Below are positions 25,301 to 37,690 of a stretch of 64,000 bases of DNA, in pieces. The stretch covers positions 3,038,001 to 3,102,000 of the forward strand of contig JBAJFG010000111.1 of the NCBI GenBank assembly GCA_037903475.1, written 5' to 3'. The DNA is from Ancylostoma caninum (Eukaryota; Nematoda; Chromadorea; Rhabditida; Ancylostomatidae). The notes under the pieces were generated by a model, which ran no database searches, had not been told where the DNA came from, and saw nothing but the letters and a program-made list of their open reading frames with translations. The position numbers and the translations under genes were made by a program. The first letter of the stretch is position 1, and every line of letters begins with the position of its first letter.

Positions 25301-28300
25301 TGGTTGCTACCACTCTTTCTTCTTCTGCTCGTGTTGCTGTCCCGTCAAAACAATGACGATCCATTCACCACTCTTGGAAATCGAGGTATACACGATTATG
25401 GGCGCTGTTGGCCTTGCGTACCTCTTCTTAACACTTCAGTGCTTTTTAGTGTCTGAAATGCAAGACAAATTGGCAAACTACGCCTTCAGCTTTGTGGATT
25501 CTGAGGGAGTGAGTTTCAAGTTCATTCACTCTTGGAACCATCGTCTAAGCTGAAATCGTTAGGTTTATGCAAAGTCTATTAACTCCATCTATGATGAATA
25601 CTGGCGTAATGGAAAAATTGGCAACTATGGCTTGCTTACAAGGATCTCAGCAGCGGTTTCAAATGCCTGGCTTTTTGTCGTTACCATAATCAAGACTGTC
25701 TGCGGTTTATTCACAGCTATTGGTGAGTGCTCACGACGCTTACATTAACATCCTCTCAGATTTCCGAGATAATTTTAATATTACTGAGCAAAATTTTCGA
25801 AAATTTGGTCGTTAAAATTTCTGTTTTCTTTGTAAGTGGTTAGGTGTAGTTAGACATGTGCTTTCAGTGACGGATGCAATTTCATACGTGCTGGATTTCC
25901 TAGCCACGACTTGCCATTTGGCTTACTCTAAACTCCCATCGGTATTGTTATCGTGATTACGGCTATTTCATTACTTTTGACTTCCTTTTGAACTATTTTT
26001 TAAATTATGTTTTCACAAGTTGATTGGAAAATGCGTCTTAAGATGCCATCACTTACAATGCCAAATGTAGAGAGAACGAATTGGTCTTCACTCTACAGCG
26101 TTTCTACTACGCAAATGGCTAAGTATCTGCCTAGCGCACCGAACGTATGTTTGTTCATTTTCTTCAATGAATATCGACGGATTCGTGTTTCTGTTTGCGA
26201 ATTTATTTAAAATTTCCTACAGGTATCATCGTGGAAATCATCGGCTGTTGATATTGCCACTAGTGCCGAAAAAAGTTTCTGTAATTTTCTATCGAGCATC
26301 AAAGCAGTTGGAGCATCGGCCGTAGCTGTAACACAGCAAGTGCTTTTGGCCTTATTCAATCTTATTGCGTATCCCTTTCATCTACTCTACGATAGTGTCC
26401 CCGAAGTAAGTTTTTCCTTCGTTTATACTCTGAATTGAGTCTGTAGAATGGATCTAATTTTATAATATTTTCGAAAATACACAGCAGTGCAGGAGATAAA
26501 TCTGGTAGAAACACATTCTTCTCATTCCCCTATTCTTGTATCTCGGTGCAGGGCATGATCCCTTATATCACTGTATAGATACTCGAACATTCGTATGCTT
26601 ATTTGTTATCATTGTCTTCTGTTTGCTCACCTTTGTTACCAGACTAGCTATCACCTTGAAAGATAGCATAACGTATTACTACTTATCACATCGACGTGAT
26701 ATGCAGTAATATTTATTTAGACAATAACATCACAAATGTACCGTATAGATTAGATTAGGTTGTTAGATTAGCTAGGTCGTCAGAAGGAACTTCTTTACAG
26801 GTGTTATCATGGAAATCATCCGCTCTCTCTGCTGGTTCTACCGCCGAGAAATACTTCTACAGTGGATTGACAGGTCTCGCAAATATTGGCGAATTGGTGG
26901 GAAAGAACATACTCGATTGGCTTCGTGTGTTGTGGCAGGGAATCTCGAGTCTCTTCTTATTGTTTTCCTACCCCTTTCACGCGTCGAAGGTTTCAGTACT
27001 TGATGTGAGTTGGTATTCTGTTTCTCTCCTGTGTAAGATATCTTTTCTTCGAAATTTTATCGTTCTTTCTTAGAAGCAGACACGCTGTTCAGGGACAATC
27101 TTCGGAAGTAAAAATTGATGAAAGTACACGACAGACCACTTTCGCTGAACGCGGAGAAGTAAAGGAGAAACAGAATATTGTTTATGTGCCATCTCCAACA
27201 ACGCCTATCGATGAAAAGAAATTGATCGAGAAAATCACAGCCATTGTAAGTTTCACTAGTTGAATCGTACATGTTCTGTATCGATGGGACTCAGAGTTTC
27301 ATTGTAGACATTGAATATGTAGTGAAGTTTTGGTCCGTTGACTCTGTGATGTCACCAAGCGGTTCGCTAGTAACTGACCACAACAGCGGGTGCTGATCAG
27401 GTGGTGGCGGCACCACAGAGCTGTGGGCATTATCCATCTGACAACAAAAAGTGTCCAACTGTTCCGTCGCGCACTTGTTTGTCGAGTTTAGACATGTGTA
27501 ATCGGGTGCAGCGACAACGACAACGAAAACTCGAATTAAAAAAATCATGCCATGGTTATACACGTCTGGACATATCGTTGGACACTTTTTGTTGTCCAAA
27601 CTGCTAAAGCCCTGATCTATGTATGCAGCGAACCACTCCTGTTTCGAAGCTTATGGTGCGCTTGTACTGTATTGCGACGTAATTTCGTCAACCGCCGCTG
27701 GATGCTATGCGGAAGGCTGGAGCATGATTTTGCAGCATTTCAGTGCAATCTGGCACTGATTGTTGCGGCACTCTCTCAAATACTTATTGTCACAAAGTTA
27801 TTCGGATACTTCACTATTGCTAATCACCATGTTTCATCTGCTATAGTTTCAATCCTAGGTACATGCGAAGATGGACCAGGATTTGAAGCTGAAGTTGGAG
27901 ACGGAGTTAAAGACTTTGAAATCATTATATGAAGAGAAACTTTTGTCTTTAAAGGCCGAGGTTGGTGGAAATTTAGCGAGGTCTTCTTCCTCTCTTTTAT
28001 TTTTTTTCAACTTTGAAGAAAACTCGTGTGGACATCGATTATTCTCACCTGGAGTCGTTGATTCGTGCTGCAATTTATGAATATGACAGCGACAAAACCG
28101 GAATGTTCGATTTTGCATTGGAAAGCGCTGGTGAAATGCTTAATACTCTAGATTTATTTCTTTTATTCTAGTTCTTAGGTTTTTACTACTACTATGATAC
28201 CAAGATTGTGCTGTTAGGTGCGTCTATAATATCAACCCGGTGTTCGGAAAACTACAATACTTACTCTCGTCTCGAGAAGATTTGGAATATACCCTTGTGG

Positions 28301-29154
28301 TACTCGAGCTATGGACCAAGGACGGTGATCCAGGTGTGATATATTTTTTTGGTTCATTGTAGGATTACGTCATAGTTCCCGATATTCATGCTTAGCCTGT
28401 GGAAATTAACCACTGTTAATGCATTCAACTCGTTCTACCTAGTAATCTCTGATGTACCTCACCGCAGGATCGCGGATTGGCCATTGATTGATATCACATG
28501 ACTGCTGAAGATATGATTAATATTTCACCCAGTATGTTGTTTGTTTACAGCGCAACTCCAAGACCCTTTTCCCGGGCGAGTGTTGGTCGTTCAAAGGTCC
28601 TGTTGGTTACATCACAATCGGTCTTTCCCACCCAATCAATATGACAATTTTTAGCTACGAACATATTGGTATATTTTTTCTTCAATTTTTAGCAAAATTT
28701 TCCTATTGTTCCATAAAAATCCCAGAACATCGTATATTCAAGGTGCTCATCAAGCGCCCGCTGGTCAACGTCCCAGTTGCCCGAAAACATTCAAAATCTG
28801 GGTAAGTGCTAGCAAATTTAATATACAGTGCTTCTCTTCTGCATCCGAAAAGTTTTTCCTCCGTTACGAACATGGTTCAGGCGTACAAGTCGGAGGCGGA
28901 CATGGATACCAGAGTCCTTCTGGGTGACTTTACCTACGACATTAAGGGTCCTCCCTTACAGTTCTTCGTCATCAAGGTATGCGCGTTCAAAACTGTTTCA
29001 CACTTCAGAGCTTAGTACATTGAGATTTTAGACTCAGCCCGACTACCCGGTGAAAATCATCGAGATGGAGGTCACGAGCAACTATGGTGCTGAGTACACT
29101 TCGCTCTATCGTCTTCGTGTACATGGGTCGCTATACAAGCCCGGGAGCGAATAG
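19382..29154 (+). CDS. unc-84: UNC-84-like SUN domain protein of the inner nuclear membrane
   Basis: SUN half of a LINC complex: the C-terminal SUN domain lies in the perinuclear space and binds KASH proteins to anchor and move nuclei; the N-terminus faces lamin. Exons: 19382-19515, 19862-20178, 20829-20978, 21035-21240, 21701-21759, 22180-22263, 22321-22399, 22480-22598, 22801-22872, 23546-23731, 24716-24781, 25282-25385, 25450-25508, 25563-25722, 25868-25941, (26020-26144), 26223-26405, 26801-27004, 27093-27245, 27859-27960, 28019-28130, 28218-28333, 28551-28668, 28743-28801, 28881-28976, 29032-29154. The product is about 1,044 aa, or 1,085 with the bracketed exon. Landmarks: an SPRLTDDEADQLT motif near the N-terminus and PAWEVPN soon after, as in C. 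elegans UNC-84; a transmembrane helix near residue 495 after a basic RRR; a helical coil region; then a SUN domain with EYDSDKTG, STRCSENY, FPGECWSF, GPPLQFF and EVTSNYG. Oddities: the bracketed exon needs incoming phase 1 but the previous exon ends in phase 0; 19980-20042 could be a retained 63-base intron. Confidence 0.93.
26223..27004 (+). repeat. Tandem duplicated exons in the SUN protein linker
   Basis: Exons 26223-26405 (61 codons) and 26801-27004 (68 codons) are both phase 0 at each end. They open with VSSWKSSA and VLSWKSSA, share AEK.F near residue 16, and both end with a hydrophobic segment plus YPFH. At the DNA level the starts share TGGAAATCATC. They look like an old exon duplication in the luminal segment between the membrane helix and the coil, and because both are phase 0 they could be used alternatively. 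Confidence 0.7.
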
Positions 29155-30250
29155 ATATCAGCTTTTGGACGTCGGATATGAAGTGAATGTTTTGAGTGAT
29201 GCGGGTGCATCACTGTTTTTGTTTTTATTTTTGTTCTTCCTCTGGCGTAGTACAACTACCGCTAAAAAGATATATACATATATTGGATTTAATCATAGTC
29301 TTCTTAGGCACCATGTTATGGCAAAATTTTAAAAGCAAATGCGTTCAAAATCAGCGCACTGAATTTGACGTATTTCTTGTAGCTGCCATTAAAAAAACAA
29401 ATAGTTGTTCGTAACAGAAGTGTCTTCTCCAGCAGTATTATTTAGAAGAGCTCAGAAATCGCTTCTACTTTAGCCCTGTTAGTAATGATGGACAATAATT
29501 CTGTAATGGTAAGGTATACTACATACGTATTCCATGGCAGTTTCCATCTTTTGCTACCTCGATTACTGCCGGCCACGTGCCCTCAAATTCTCCTTTTTGA
29601 TCCGTGTATTTCAATGCCGGTGTTGTTTCCTTGCTTCTTTTCTTCCTGTTGTTTCTCCTCGATCACTAAAAAATTCCTCAACTTTGTTTTGGTTCATTGT
29701 TCTTGGCCAGAGAGGGTGACGTTCCCTTTCGCGTGCTATTAAACGATCTCTGTTCTGGTTTTTTTTTCTTTTGTTACGCGCAGAGTCGCATGATTTGTTA
29801 TTACAGCTGTAGCTTGATGAACATGCAATTTATCTCCTTATTACGAATAAAATTTATCTACTAATCCAACATGAGTGATAAAAAAACATATTTATTATTT
29901 TTGAAGTTGGATTAGAATGTTGTAGTTAGAGCTGCTGTGGCTGGGGGATTGCACGGAGCCGGCAGCATGCGAGGCAATACCCGGTATTCTCACTTGCGTC
30001 TTTGCACTGGACCCGCACAAGCGACGGTCCTCTCTTCAAAGTCGCACTCACTACCGTCGGGTTATATGCCCACGCAATGAGATTTTAGGAAAAATCCTCT
30101 GGATGTGGGCGCTTGCCCATACATCCACACACCTCGCACCGCTACTAGCAGAGCCACCCAATGGATGCTGAATTGTTACAGTGATAAGAACGATAACGTT
30201 TATTTATGAAAAACACAGCTGTACAATTATTAACAGGGGAATAACAGACA
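29155..30250. other. Gap between tail-to-tail genes; GC-rich block
   Basis: 3' flank shared by unc-84 (+) and the DUF1647-type gene (-). AATAAA at 29846-29851 is a possible poly(A) signal for unc-84, though far from the stop. A GC-rich block at about 29930-30170 contrasts with its AT-rich surroundings and is probably a dispersed repeat; it has no open frame of note. Confidence 0.45.
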
Positions 30251-33200
30251 TCAAATACATTTGAGCTCACGATTTTTCACCGGATGAGAAATAAAACGCT
30301 GAATACGAAAAAAGTCAGTGATTTCACTAGTGTAGTACCGCCTATCATAGTAGTAAGCATCAGCCAGCAGCACGTTTACAACCGATTGATCATACCTTAA
30401 ACTTACCCTGTGAATACAAAATGTGATGAATTACCAACAGTAGTGGTAAGTGCTGCAAATTACACAAAGAACTAACCTGTGACATTGAGCGAATGAAGAA
30501 TAAGGATCGCTGCGATTGAATTCGCACGTGTTAGGAATGATTTGTGTTCCCATACACTTTTCCTCTAAGGCACACAACACACTCCTGAATTTGTGGAATA
30601 ACTCGTACGTCAAGAGCCAGTTAGAAATATATGAAAATACATAGTTGAAATGTTTGTAGCACTTGAGTACAAAGGGTATCATTTTTCTAGGAAAGCTACC
30701 CATTCCTCGTAACTGCAGGAAGACGGTGCTTATTTTAGCATAAGAGACATAGTAGAGACACCGTTCCGTAAAAAGGACGATGCCTTGAATTTTGTCTCCC
30801 TGTGAGTTGTCGACCGTCAGGGAAGAGGAACCTAATGACGGCTTCTGCTTCGTGAGACGCTAACCCCGCCCTCTCGTCCATTGTACTAGATACTTGGCTA
30901 TTCTGATCCAGTAATGCTCCCTTAATTCATCCGGCTGAGTTATCAGTTAGCGGTTGCATCGATTTTATCAGTAGTAAAGCATTAATTACTGCAGTTATGT
31001 TCATGCTGAGCGAATGGTCAGGACTACATTTGCTGTTCCGTTCTTACTGTTTTGTTGAACTACAGAGTAAAAAAGTGTCTCAAGTAGCACACCTAAACTA
31101 AAATGACTGTGTACTTTGTTTGGATTCAAAAACAAATGCTGAGCACTTACCATTTAACGATCTTTTCCACAGTTTCCTTCGTTCTAACAGCGTGCACCAA
31201 TCCGGCCTCATACATTTTTGCCTTCGGTTTCCGAAGCTCATTAATAGAAACGGGAAAGAACGAATATAATGCTGGAAATAACATGCTGTAATAATTAAAT
31301 CATAATCAAAATATCTGTGTTTTAATCTAATGAATAAGTTCAAAAATAAAGCGATTCACAAGGATCAGTTGCAGCATATATCCCGTGACCAGTAAAGCTA
31401 TGCAGTAGATATGTGGACTGAAAAAAAAAACAAATTTGATTTTGTGAAGTTCATTTCTATCATTTCGTTTAGCAGAGAGCATCGAAAAAGTAACTAACCT
31501 TCCTACATTCCTCAAGATTAGCTGTCCACTGGACCGTGTCCCAACTGTGCGTATCCTGCCAGAGTGATTCGCGCATATCCCTTTGTTGTACAGACGGGAT
31601 CGGGAAGCTGAAGATCACCGAACTTGAGACAAGGTTACCAAAAGGCACTTCCACTATCTGTGTGCATCGGTAAAGATCAAGCAAATTAGAATAGCTCGTT
31701 ATAGCATAAGCCAAATCTCCCAAGATCAAGAAAAAGGAAAGTTTAGGAAATATCGCATCTGCTTAGAAAACTGCTTATTCAGGAATGCACGCTGCGAGAA
31801 GTAAGGCTCATTCGGGTGAAGCAACGGTCTCGACTCCAAGAGAATCTATAGGGTTAATGACACACCCTCATACCAAGAAGCCACCTCGCCCTTCTTCCGC
31901 CAGCCCCGTAACATTTATTTCCGATTTCCAAGACTAATCTATCAACAACTAAGATGAAGAACAGGTACTTAATAGAAGTTGAAGAAAATCTGAACGGACC
32001 TGATCCGAGGAGTTTGACGACACTTTATTAAGGCGTAAATGTGTCTTAGATCTCCTTTTCGAAGAATAACAGACGTATCCATGTACCAAATGACTCCAAA
32101 GTCTCGAAGAGCCTCCTGAAATGATTCATCTTCCGTCATTTATTGGTGACTATTGCATTCATGCTTGAAGAGGCCATGGCACATCTTCCCCTTGGCATGA
32201 TTGTGCTGAACGCATTGAACAAACAACGGAAGGTTGGCGCTTATTCGCCAATGCATGCATGTGGCCAGAAGATCCACTGAATGCTACGTAGTGAGAGCCA
32301 TTTTTTGGGAAATGAAATGAAGCTTTGAGTATTTCCATGAACACGAGGGACCATTTGGTGCCCTAGTGCACTAAAAATGGTAGTACGCAGCTAGGGTAGT
32401 GCTAGGAAGCTTACAACTGAAGCTAATAACTCGTAAGAACTGAAGTTGGAAATACATGGATCACTAGGCAGAGTTTTTGAAGGAATAGAGACCTAAAGTA
32501 TGTATCAGAAAATTTTTGGATCCAATTTGGACCCTGCAATCTCGCTGAGTAGCAACCTAGTAGCCACTGGACATGAAATGCACTAAAGAAAAGTGCATTC
32601 CTCTTCAATTACTTGTCTTGTAATGAGGGTGTGTAACTAGGCTGGCAGAAGAGCTTCATACCAAAGTTTTCGGACAATCCTAGTACTCTAAAATCTATTG
32701 GAAGAGAGATGTGAACTACACAATGATCGAATACATTCCCTAAACCATTGCCTCAGGGGTATGACGTGTATAATGCCAATCACGAGAGTGTTGTTTCAAG
32801 CGAGCCTCATTTTACAAAGCACACCTTGCACAAGTTCTCCTATTTCATTTTCTACTTTTTTGTCCTTGCTGTAGCCACCTTGGCGAGACCTTGCAAGCTG
32901 GAAAGATCAATTTCGCGTCCAAGGAGAGTTTCGCCAAATGTTCCGCGCAACCGGGACCTGCTTGGTGTCCATTTTGTGCAATTACACCTAGAGGGTCATA
33001 GCGGAGATTTAACATTTGATCTGTCCACTTGGAACTTCCTAGCCTAAGAGATAATTTCTAAATTAATTTCAAACTGGGGCTTCTTAAGTTATTCTGCTCC
33101 CAGAGCCCATGGTTTCAAAGACCTTCCTCATAGATAAGCAATCGTTACTACTGACGGTTTTGATCACATTCTCCATTGAGTGAGTTACTGAGTAGAATAC

Positions 33201-34938
33201 TAGCGAAAGTTGTCATAAATTTGGATAGAACTTTGCAAACGAATTAACCTAATATTTATGTAGGAGAAATCCGATTTGATTAGCAAACTGTATAGAAGCG
33301 TGGAGGGGATGAACAAGCGAAAGCGAGATTATTGAAAGAGATAGAACTGAAATATGCTGCATTTAATTGCCCGTAAGAGAGGAGTCTAGAGGACCTCAAT
33401 CCGTAAAGATATTAGGAAAGAACCAGACAATACCGGGACGTCTTTTGAGAGCGTTTTCACAGTCAGACAATGAAATATAACGCAAGCGGCTGTTCAGAAG
33501 AACTAGAAACATTGAAAGAGAACGTACTGCGATCACTATCGGTTTCCAACGAAACGTAAATAGCTGCCGAAAATAGCGAGGATGATCTTCAAAGTTGAAC
33601 CGACGGTACTCCACATAACACCATCTTTTCACTCGTATAGCGCCTTTTTTCGATAATCCAATGTCATACACAACAATACGAGCCGTTTTGTGAAATGCTC
33701 GGATGCTGGCTACCTGAAGACTAGAGTGTTCAGTCGTGCTTATTGGAAAGCCGTGAATGAGGGGAGGTCATTCAGCAACCTAAACTTGTGTGCTGAAAGC
33801 ATAGAATGCTGAAAGGGTGACAAACATACCAGGCGTTTGCCTTCTAAGAAATGTGACTGTGAGAATGCTGTCACAAATACTGGATCCAAATCTTCAGTAA
33901 AATTTGCTGGAGTTGAGGTGTCCAGCAGTCCTGAAAATCTGCGAGATTTTCATGATTTGATTGAATTTGTTAGTGCTTAGTAGGGAAAGAATCGCTCCTC
34001 TCAAAATTGTAAGAAAAATTCAATTGTTTTCGCTAAGGAGGAATCGATAAGGACGTCACTTCTGCTTTATCTAGATCTCTTCGCCAGCGCATGGCGCATT
34101 ATAAAATGAGTGTCCCAGGTTCCCACATTTTTCAGCAATGATTAAGTAACGAAAGTAGAAAAAAAGAAGAAGTGGCTCCCGCGAACTTCATAACAAGTGG
34201 GTTAAGAATTGAAGGAAAGAAATTCCAAAGTTGAAAAGTAATTAGAAGAAGTTGATTATGTGCACGTCATCGAATAGGATTAAATAGGCTAGGTCAGGAT
34301 TAGGCATGCCCAAAGATAACTTCAGGATGGCCACGTAATGAGGAGGCCTCCCCTACATTGTACTCTCGCAAGCCTTGGATATAAAAGCCACGAGCGTTCT
34401 GGAGGCCTACGGGAGAAATATGAAGGGCAACTTATGGAATGATACGAAGAATGTTGCATTCACCGAGGATGACAGCCACGATCATCTCTGTGGTTGCATT
34501 GCAGAGGAACCGAATTAGTGAACCCGTGACCGAATGTTCAGAAGCACTGAAGGAGACCGGTTAAGCTCACAGGTCATAAATTTGCTTACCTAAGTTTTCT
34601 AATCTCTCCAAGTGACCACAAGAGAACTTCCTTCCGAAAGCAGATAGATTGCCTTCGGACCTATAGCAAAAATCATGTCGTCTACCATGGCCATCAATGC
34701 AAATACAGTCATCAATATTAAACTGGAAAGATATGGATTGAAAATGGAATATCAGCATTGATGGAGATGAGTTGTAAGAAGGTTAGGAAAGAATTTACCA
34801 AGAAAAACTTACGAAGATATTGCTCACAAGATAGCGGAAAATGACTAGAAATAGGATCAGTGCAAATAAGCGTGCGCATCGCAGGTGAGCGGTACTTGAT
34901 CGGTAAAAGTATATTAATAGCCTGTTCTCGTTAGGCAT
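30251..34938 (-). CDS. DUF1647-type nematode type II membrane protein (probable glycosyltransferase-like)
   Basis: Nine exons join with consistent phases: 34938-34813, 34722-34590, 33930-33830, 33713-33528, 32115-31996, 31417-31360, 31271-31151, 30584-30477, 30395-30251; 365 aa in total. Residues 1-20 are cytosolic-like and basic; about 21-40 form one hydrophobic signal anchor, giving a Golgi-type type II topology. The lumenal part begins DDCICIDGHGRRHDFCY, then carries DPVFVTAFSQSHFLEG, VVYDIGLS, RFNF..HPRYFRQLFTFRWKP, VIWYMDTSV, a TGHGIYAATDP motif, MYEAG, VLCALEEKCM and HRYDQSVVNVLLA. This order matches nematode DUF1647 proteins as I know them. The fold and the MDTSV motif (like DxD-adjacent motifs in glycosyltransferases) suggest a glycosyltransferase, which is inference. 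The donor of the fifth exon (GTTCAG) is weak; a phase-compatible extra exon (about 31616-31505) could be inserted there. Confidence 0.85.
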
Positions 34939-37162
34939 GGCTCACATTCTGGAAAGTGCCTGTGTTGTGGAATTAGAGCAACTCCTAAAGGACATGTAGA
35001 TCCGGGGCGGGGCGAGAAGTCCTCGTCGTGGAGATGAGGGAAATGCTGGTGATGTGTGTTATTAGCGGCCGCGACGACAATTTCAAAACACTACAGCTGT
35101 GTAATGGTCATTTCGATGGACGACGATAAGGACAGTTGCTATCAGAGAGGTGTAAACGAGTCTGAAACGTTGGTTCATATCTCTAATAGCCGCAGCTTCT
35201 TTACGTGAGTGCTTAGAAAACACGAAGGGCTTCCAACACTAGATCTATTCACCAAATAAATTACCAATTAAATTACCTAAAAAAAAAACTTTGGTAGACG
35301 ACCGTTGAAGAACTTCTTTGAAACTCACCACTCTATATGGCACCGTATCAAAACTTACGTACATTAAAAATTTTTCGACTAGCAGGTACATAGAAGTGGA
35401 CATATTCGATGAGAAAGCTTATAGATGTAATCTGAGAAATATGTACTTCTGAAGAAAGCGAAGATCAAAGTTAGTTCTTCCATTAAATCAGGACCAGATC
35501 AAACGTTGGCACTGAATTAATTCTCGACAATTTAGGAGGGGTTCTGCAATAACCTTGATTTTGTACACCAAAAAGCACGATCGGAAGTTCACTGAACACA
35601 GCGACTGTCGCTCCTTTTTGTATGATTTCTGTCCTGACGAATTTCTTAGAAAAATGAAATTGTAGTAATTTACAAAAAAAGTGTTAGCGATTACATGCAG
35701 CAGGATCGTACCTTTAAGATTTCTTCAGTATTAGAATTCCATCTGATAGCATGGATTTACTAGCATCATTTTAAAAATTTGTTGGTTGAAATTCTGGTTC
35801 CACCATTCAGTTATTTCCCCTAACGAGGGGGTAGAAGGGTCACGCATTTAGGTGAAGAGAAAGGTTTTGTTAGCGGCATATCAAACCTAGAAGGTGTTCG
35901 TCTTTGGGTGAAGCTCGAATAAGGTCCGCCATTCTTGCTCGACACAACAATTGAATTACCATATGATGTTACTAGTCAATGGTAGAGCAGCGCGTAATTG
36001 ACTAGATCCGCGCCAGCGGCTTTGAGTGCGAATTGGGTTAACGAAGGAAATTGGACCCTGGACGGACACAATTAACAAACTGATTATCTAGCGAATGTGT
36101 TTAGATGTAGTGAATCCGCCCCAATAAGGTGAAATTTTCTAAAGAAAAAGTCGTCATCTTATTCCTTATAAGCCTCATTGCCCTCATGACATAGTTAGAG
36201 TTATAATACGAAAATTGTGGTATGCACCACTTATATTTGCAATTGTTTCAAAACTAAAGCAAGAAATAAGTTAGTTCAATACATCGGCAAAATTAACACC
36301 GCCATAAGAATGAACTATTTGTATTTCTGTGATGAGCAAATAATCGTATTGGATCAGCAGACTGACATTACATTTTAAGTCAACTAATAGTTTACCCATG
36401 GATCGAGTCCATTATTTGACCTTTTTATCTCAGGCAGTCTTAACACACAGCTGAAATGTGTTTCCGCTCCCCTATGTAGCTTCATTCAAAATACCTTTTC
36501 TCATAAGAAGGCAGATCTTTTAACATGAGGGGAATTAGCACGGAATGAAAGCAGTTGTTTTGAAGAAGTTAGCCTTCACATGGAAAGAAATGACGTCCCT
36601 CGAATTATGGATCGTTATGGCAGCGGTAGAAACTGCAATAGAGATTTCTGGGAAGACTATACAGTGGAGTGAGATTCATCAATGCATTATCGGATGAAAC
36701 CACGTTAGCAGAGCAACATTCACGTTCTGTGTAGCCTAAAATTACGCATTCAGTCAATCATTCTAGAGTTTTTGGTTGGCTCGCTTAGCGTTTCATGAGT
36801 TTCATTCTATGACGACACAAAGTCTCTTGGTTGTAGAAAACAACTCATAGAAAAAGCTAATGGATAGAAAAGAAAACTAAACATTTACGCTGACTTGCTA
36901 AATGTCTGTACTTCAAAAGCACCATTTGGATTCCAAATAAACCTACAAGCTCCCCGATATAACCTCGGAATTTCCATCAAGCTTCGCAAGAAGTTGCACA
37001 AATTGAGCAATGGCGATTCCGTATTAGTTAATTTCTAGACGCTGTCATTTTCTTCACAGATTCTTGTTCTCTGTCAAAAATAACGCACATCATATCATTG
37101 CGATTACTGAGAGGGCACGTACCGTGTGAGAGTTAACCTTGCACTGCGTCAATCCGGTACTA
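34939..37162. other. Upstream region of the DUF1647-type gene; non-coding
   Basis: Contains the presumed promoter of the minus-strand gene. A 53-bp segment at 36144-36196 is repeated in inverse orientation at 40108-40160. No coding exon is supported. Confidence 0.45.
36144..36196. repeat. Left arm of a 53-bp inverted repeat, about 4 kb apart
   Basis: Its reverse complement (contains GAGGGCAATGAGGCTTATAA) is present at 40108-40160 with a single mismatch. Similarity stops sharply at both ends of each arm. Together they bracket transposon copy B and the 3' part of the small secreted-protein gene. Confidence 0.8.
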
Positions 37163-37316
37163 CAGTCCGCTCCGGCAGCCAATGCAAATGGGCGCCTGCG
37201 GGCGCCGGCCGCCGCCACACTCCGGCGCCCCGGTATTAATGAGCTATAAATCACTCGAGCTTGGGAGAAAGCGAGGAAAAATGTAATTTTAGTCCATAAT
37301 AGACAGGGTAGATAAG

Positions 37317-37361
37317 CCTAACCCTATGCTTAAGAATGGGATTAAGGCTTAGGCTTAGGCT
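37317..37361. repeat. Interstitial TTAGGC telomere-like units, copy B
   Basis: Contains AAGGCTTAGGCTTAGGCTTC preceded by AAGCCTAACCC, the mirror of the tract in copy A, so the telomere-like sequence moved with the element. Confidence 0.7.
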
Positions 37362-37465
37362 TCACAGGAGTGGCCCCACCCAACTCCCTTTTCACCTAAA
37401 TTTCTAAGATAAACTACGATAAGTGCAAGTAAGATTGAACACTATTTGTATGTTGCACAGCGTGC

Positions 37466-37541
37466 GCGCATAGCTCAGTGGGTTGAGCGAATGCTTGACG
37501 TTGTGGTGGTCAGGGGATCGAGTCCTGCCCTGTGCCCCCGT
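37466..37541 (+). repeat. tRNA-like module 2 in copy B
   Basis: Reads GCGCGCATAGCTCAGTGGG, with D-arm pairing GCTC/GAGC, then CAGGGGATCGAGTCCTG as T arm and B box. The acceptor and anticodon arms do not fold properly. Tentatively a SINE-type pol III promoter. Confidence 0.55.
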
Positions 37542-37607
37542 TTTGCAAATACATATAGTATGCTGCCTACGGCTACTGCAGTTATCTAACAAACTCCAAC
37601 ATAAAAA

Positions 37608-37690
37608 GTAGCCCGGATGGCTCAGTGGTTTGAGTGGCAGATTGCAATCTGTCCCTATCGCTGGTTCCACTTCGTTGGAGATCCAGAGTT
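37608..37690 (+). repeat. tRNA-like module 1 in copy B
   Basis: AGCCCGGATGGCTCAGTGG followed by the AGATTGCAATCT palindrome and GGTTCCACTTC. It is nearly identical to the module in copy A, with the B box slightly worse. Confidence 0.5.
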
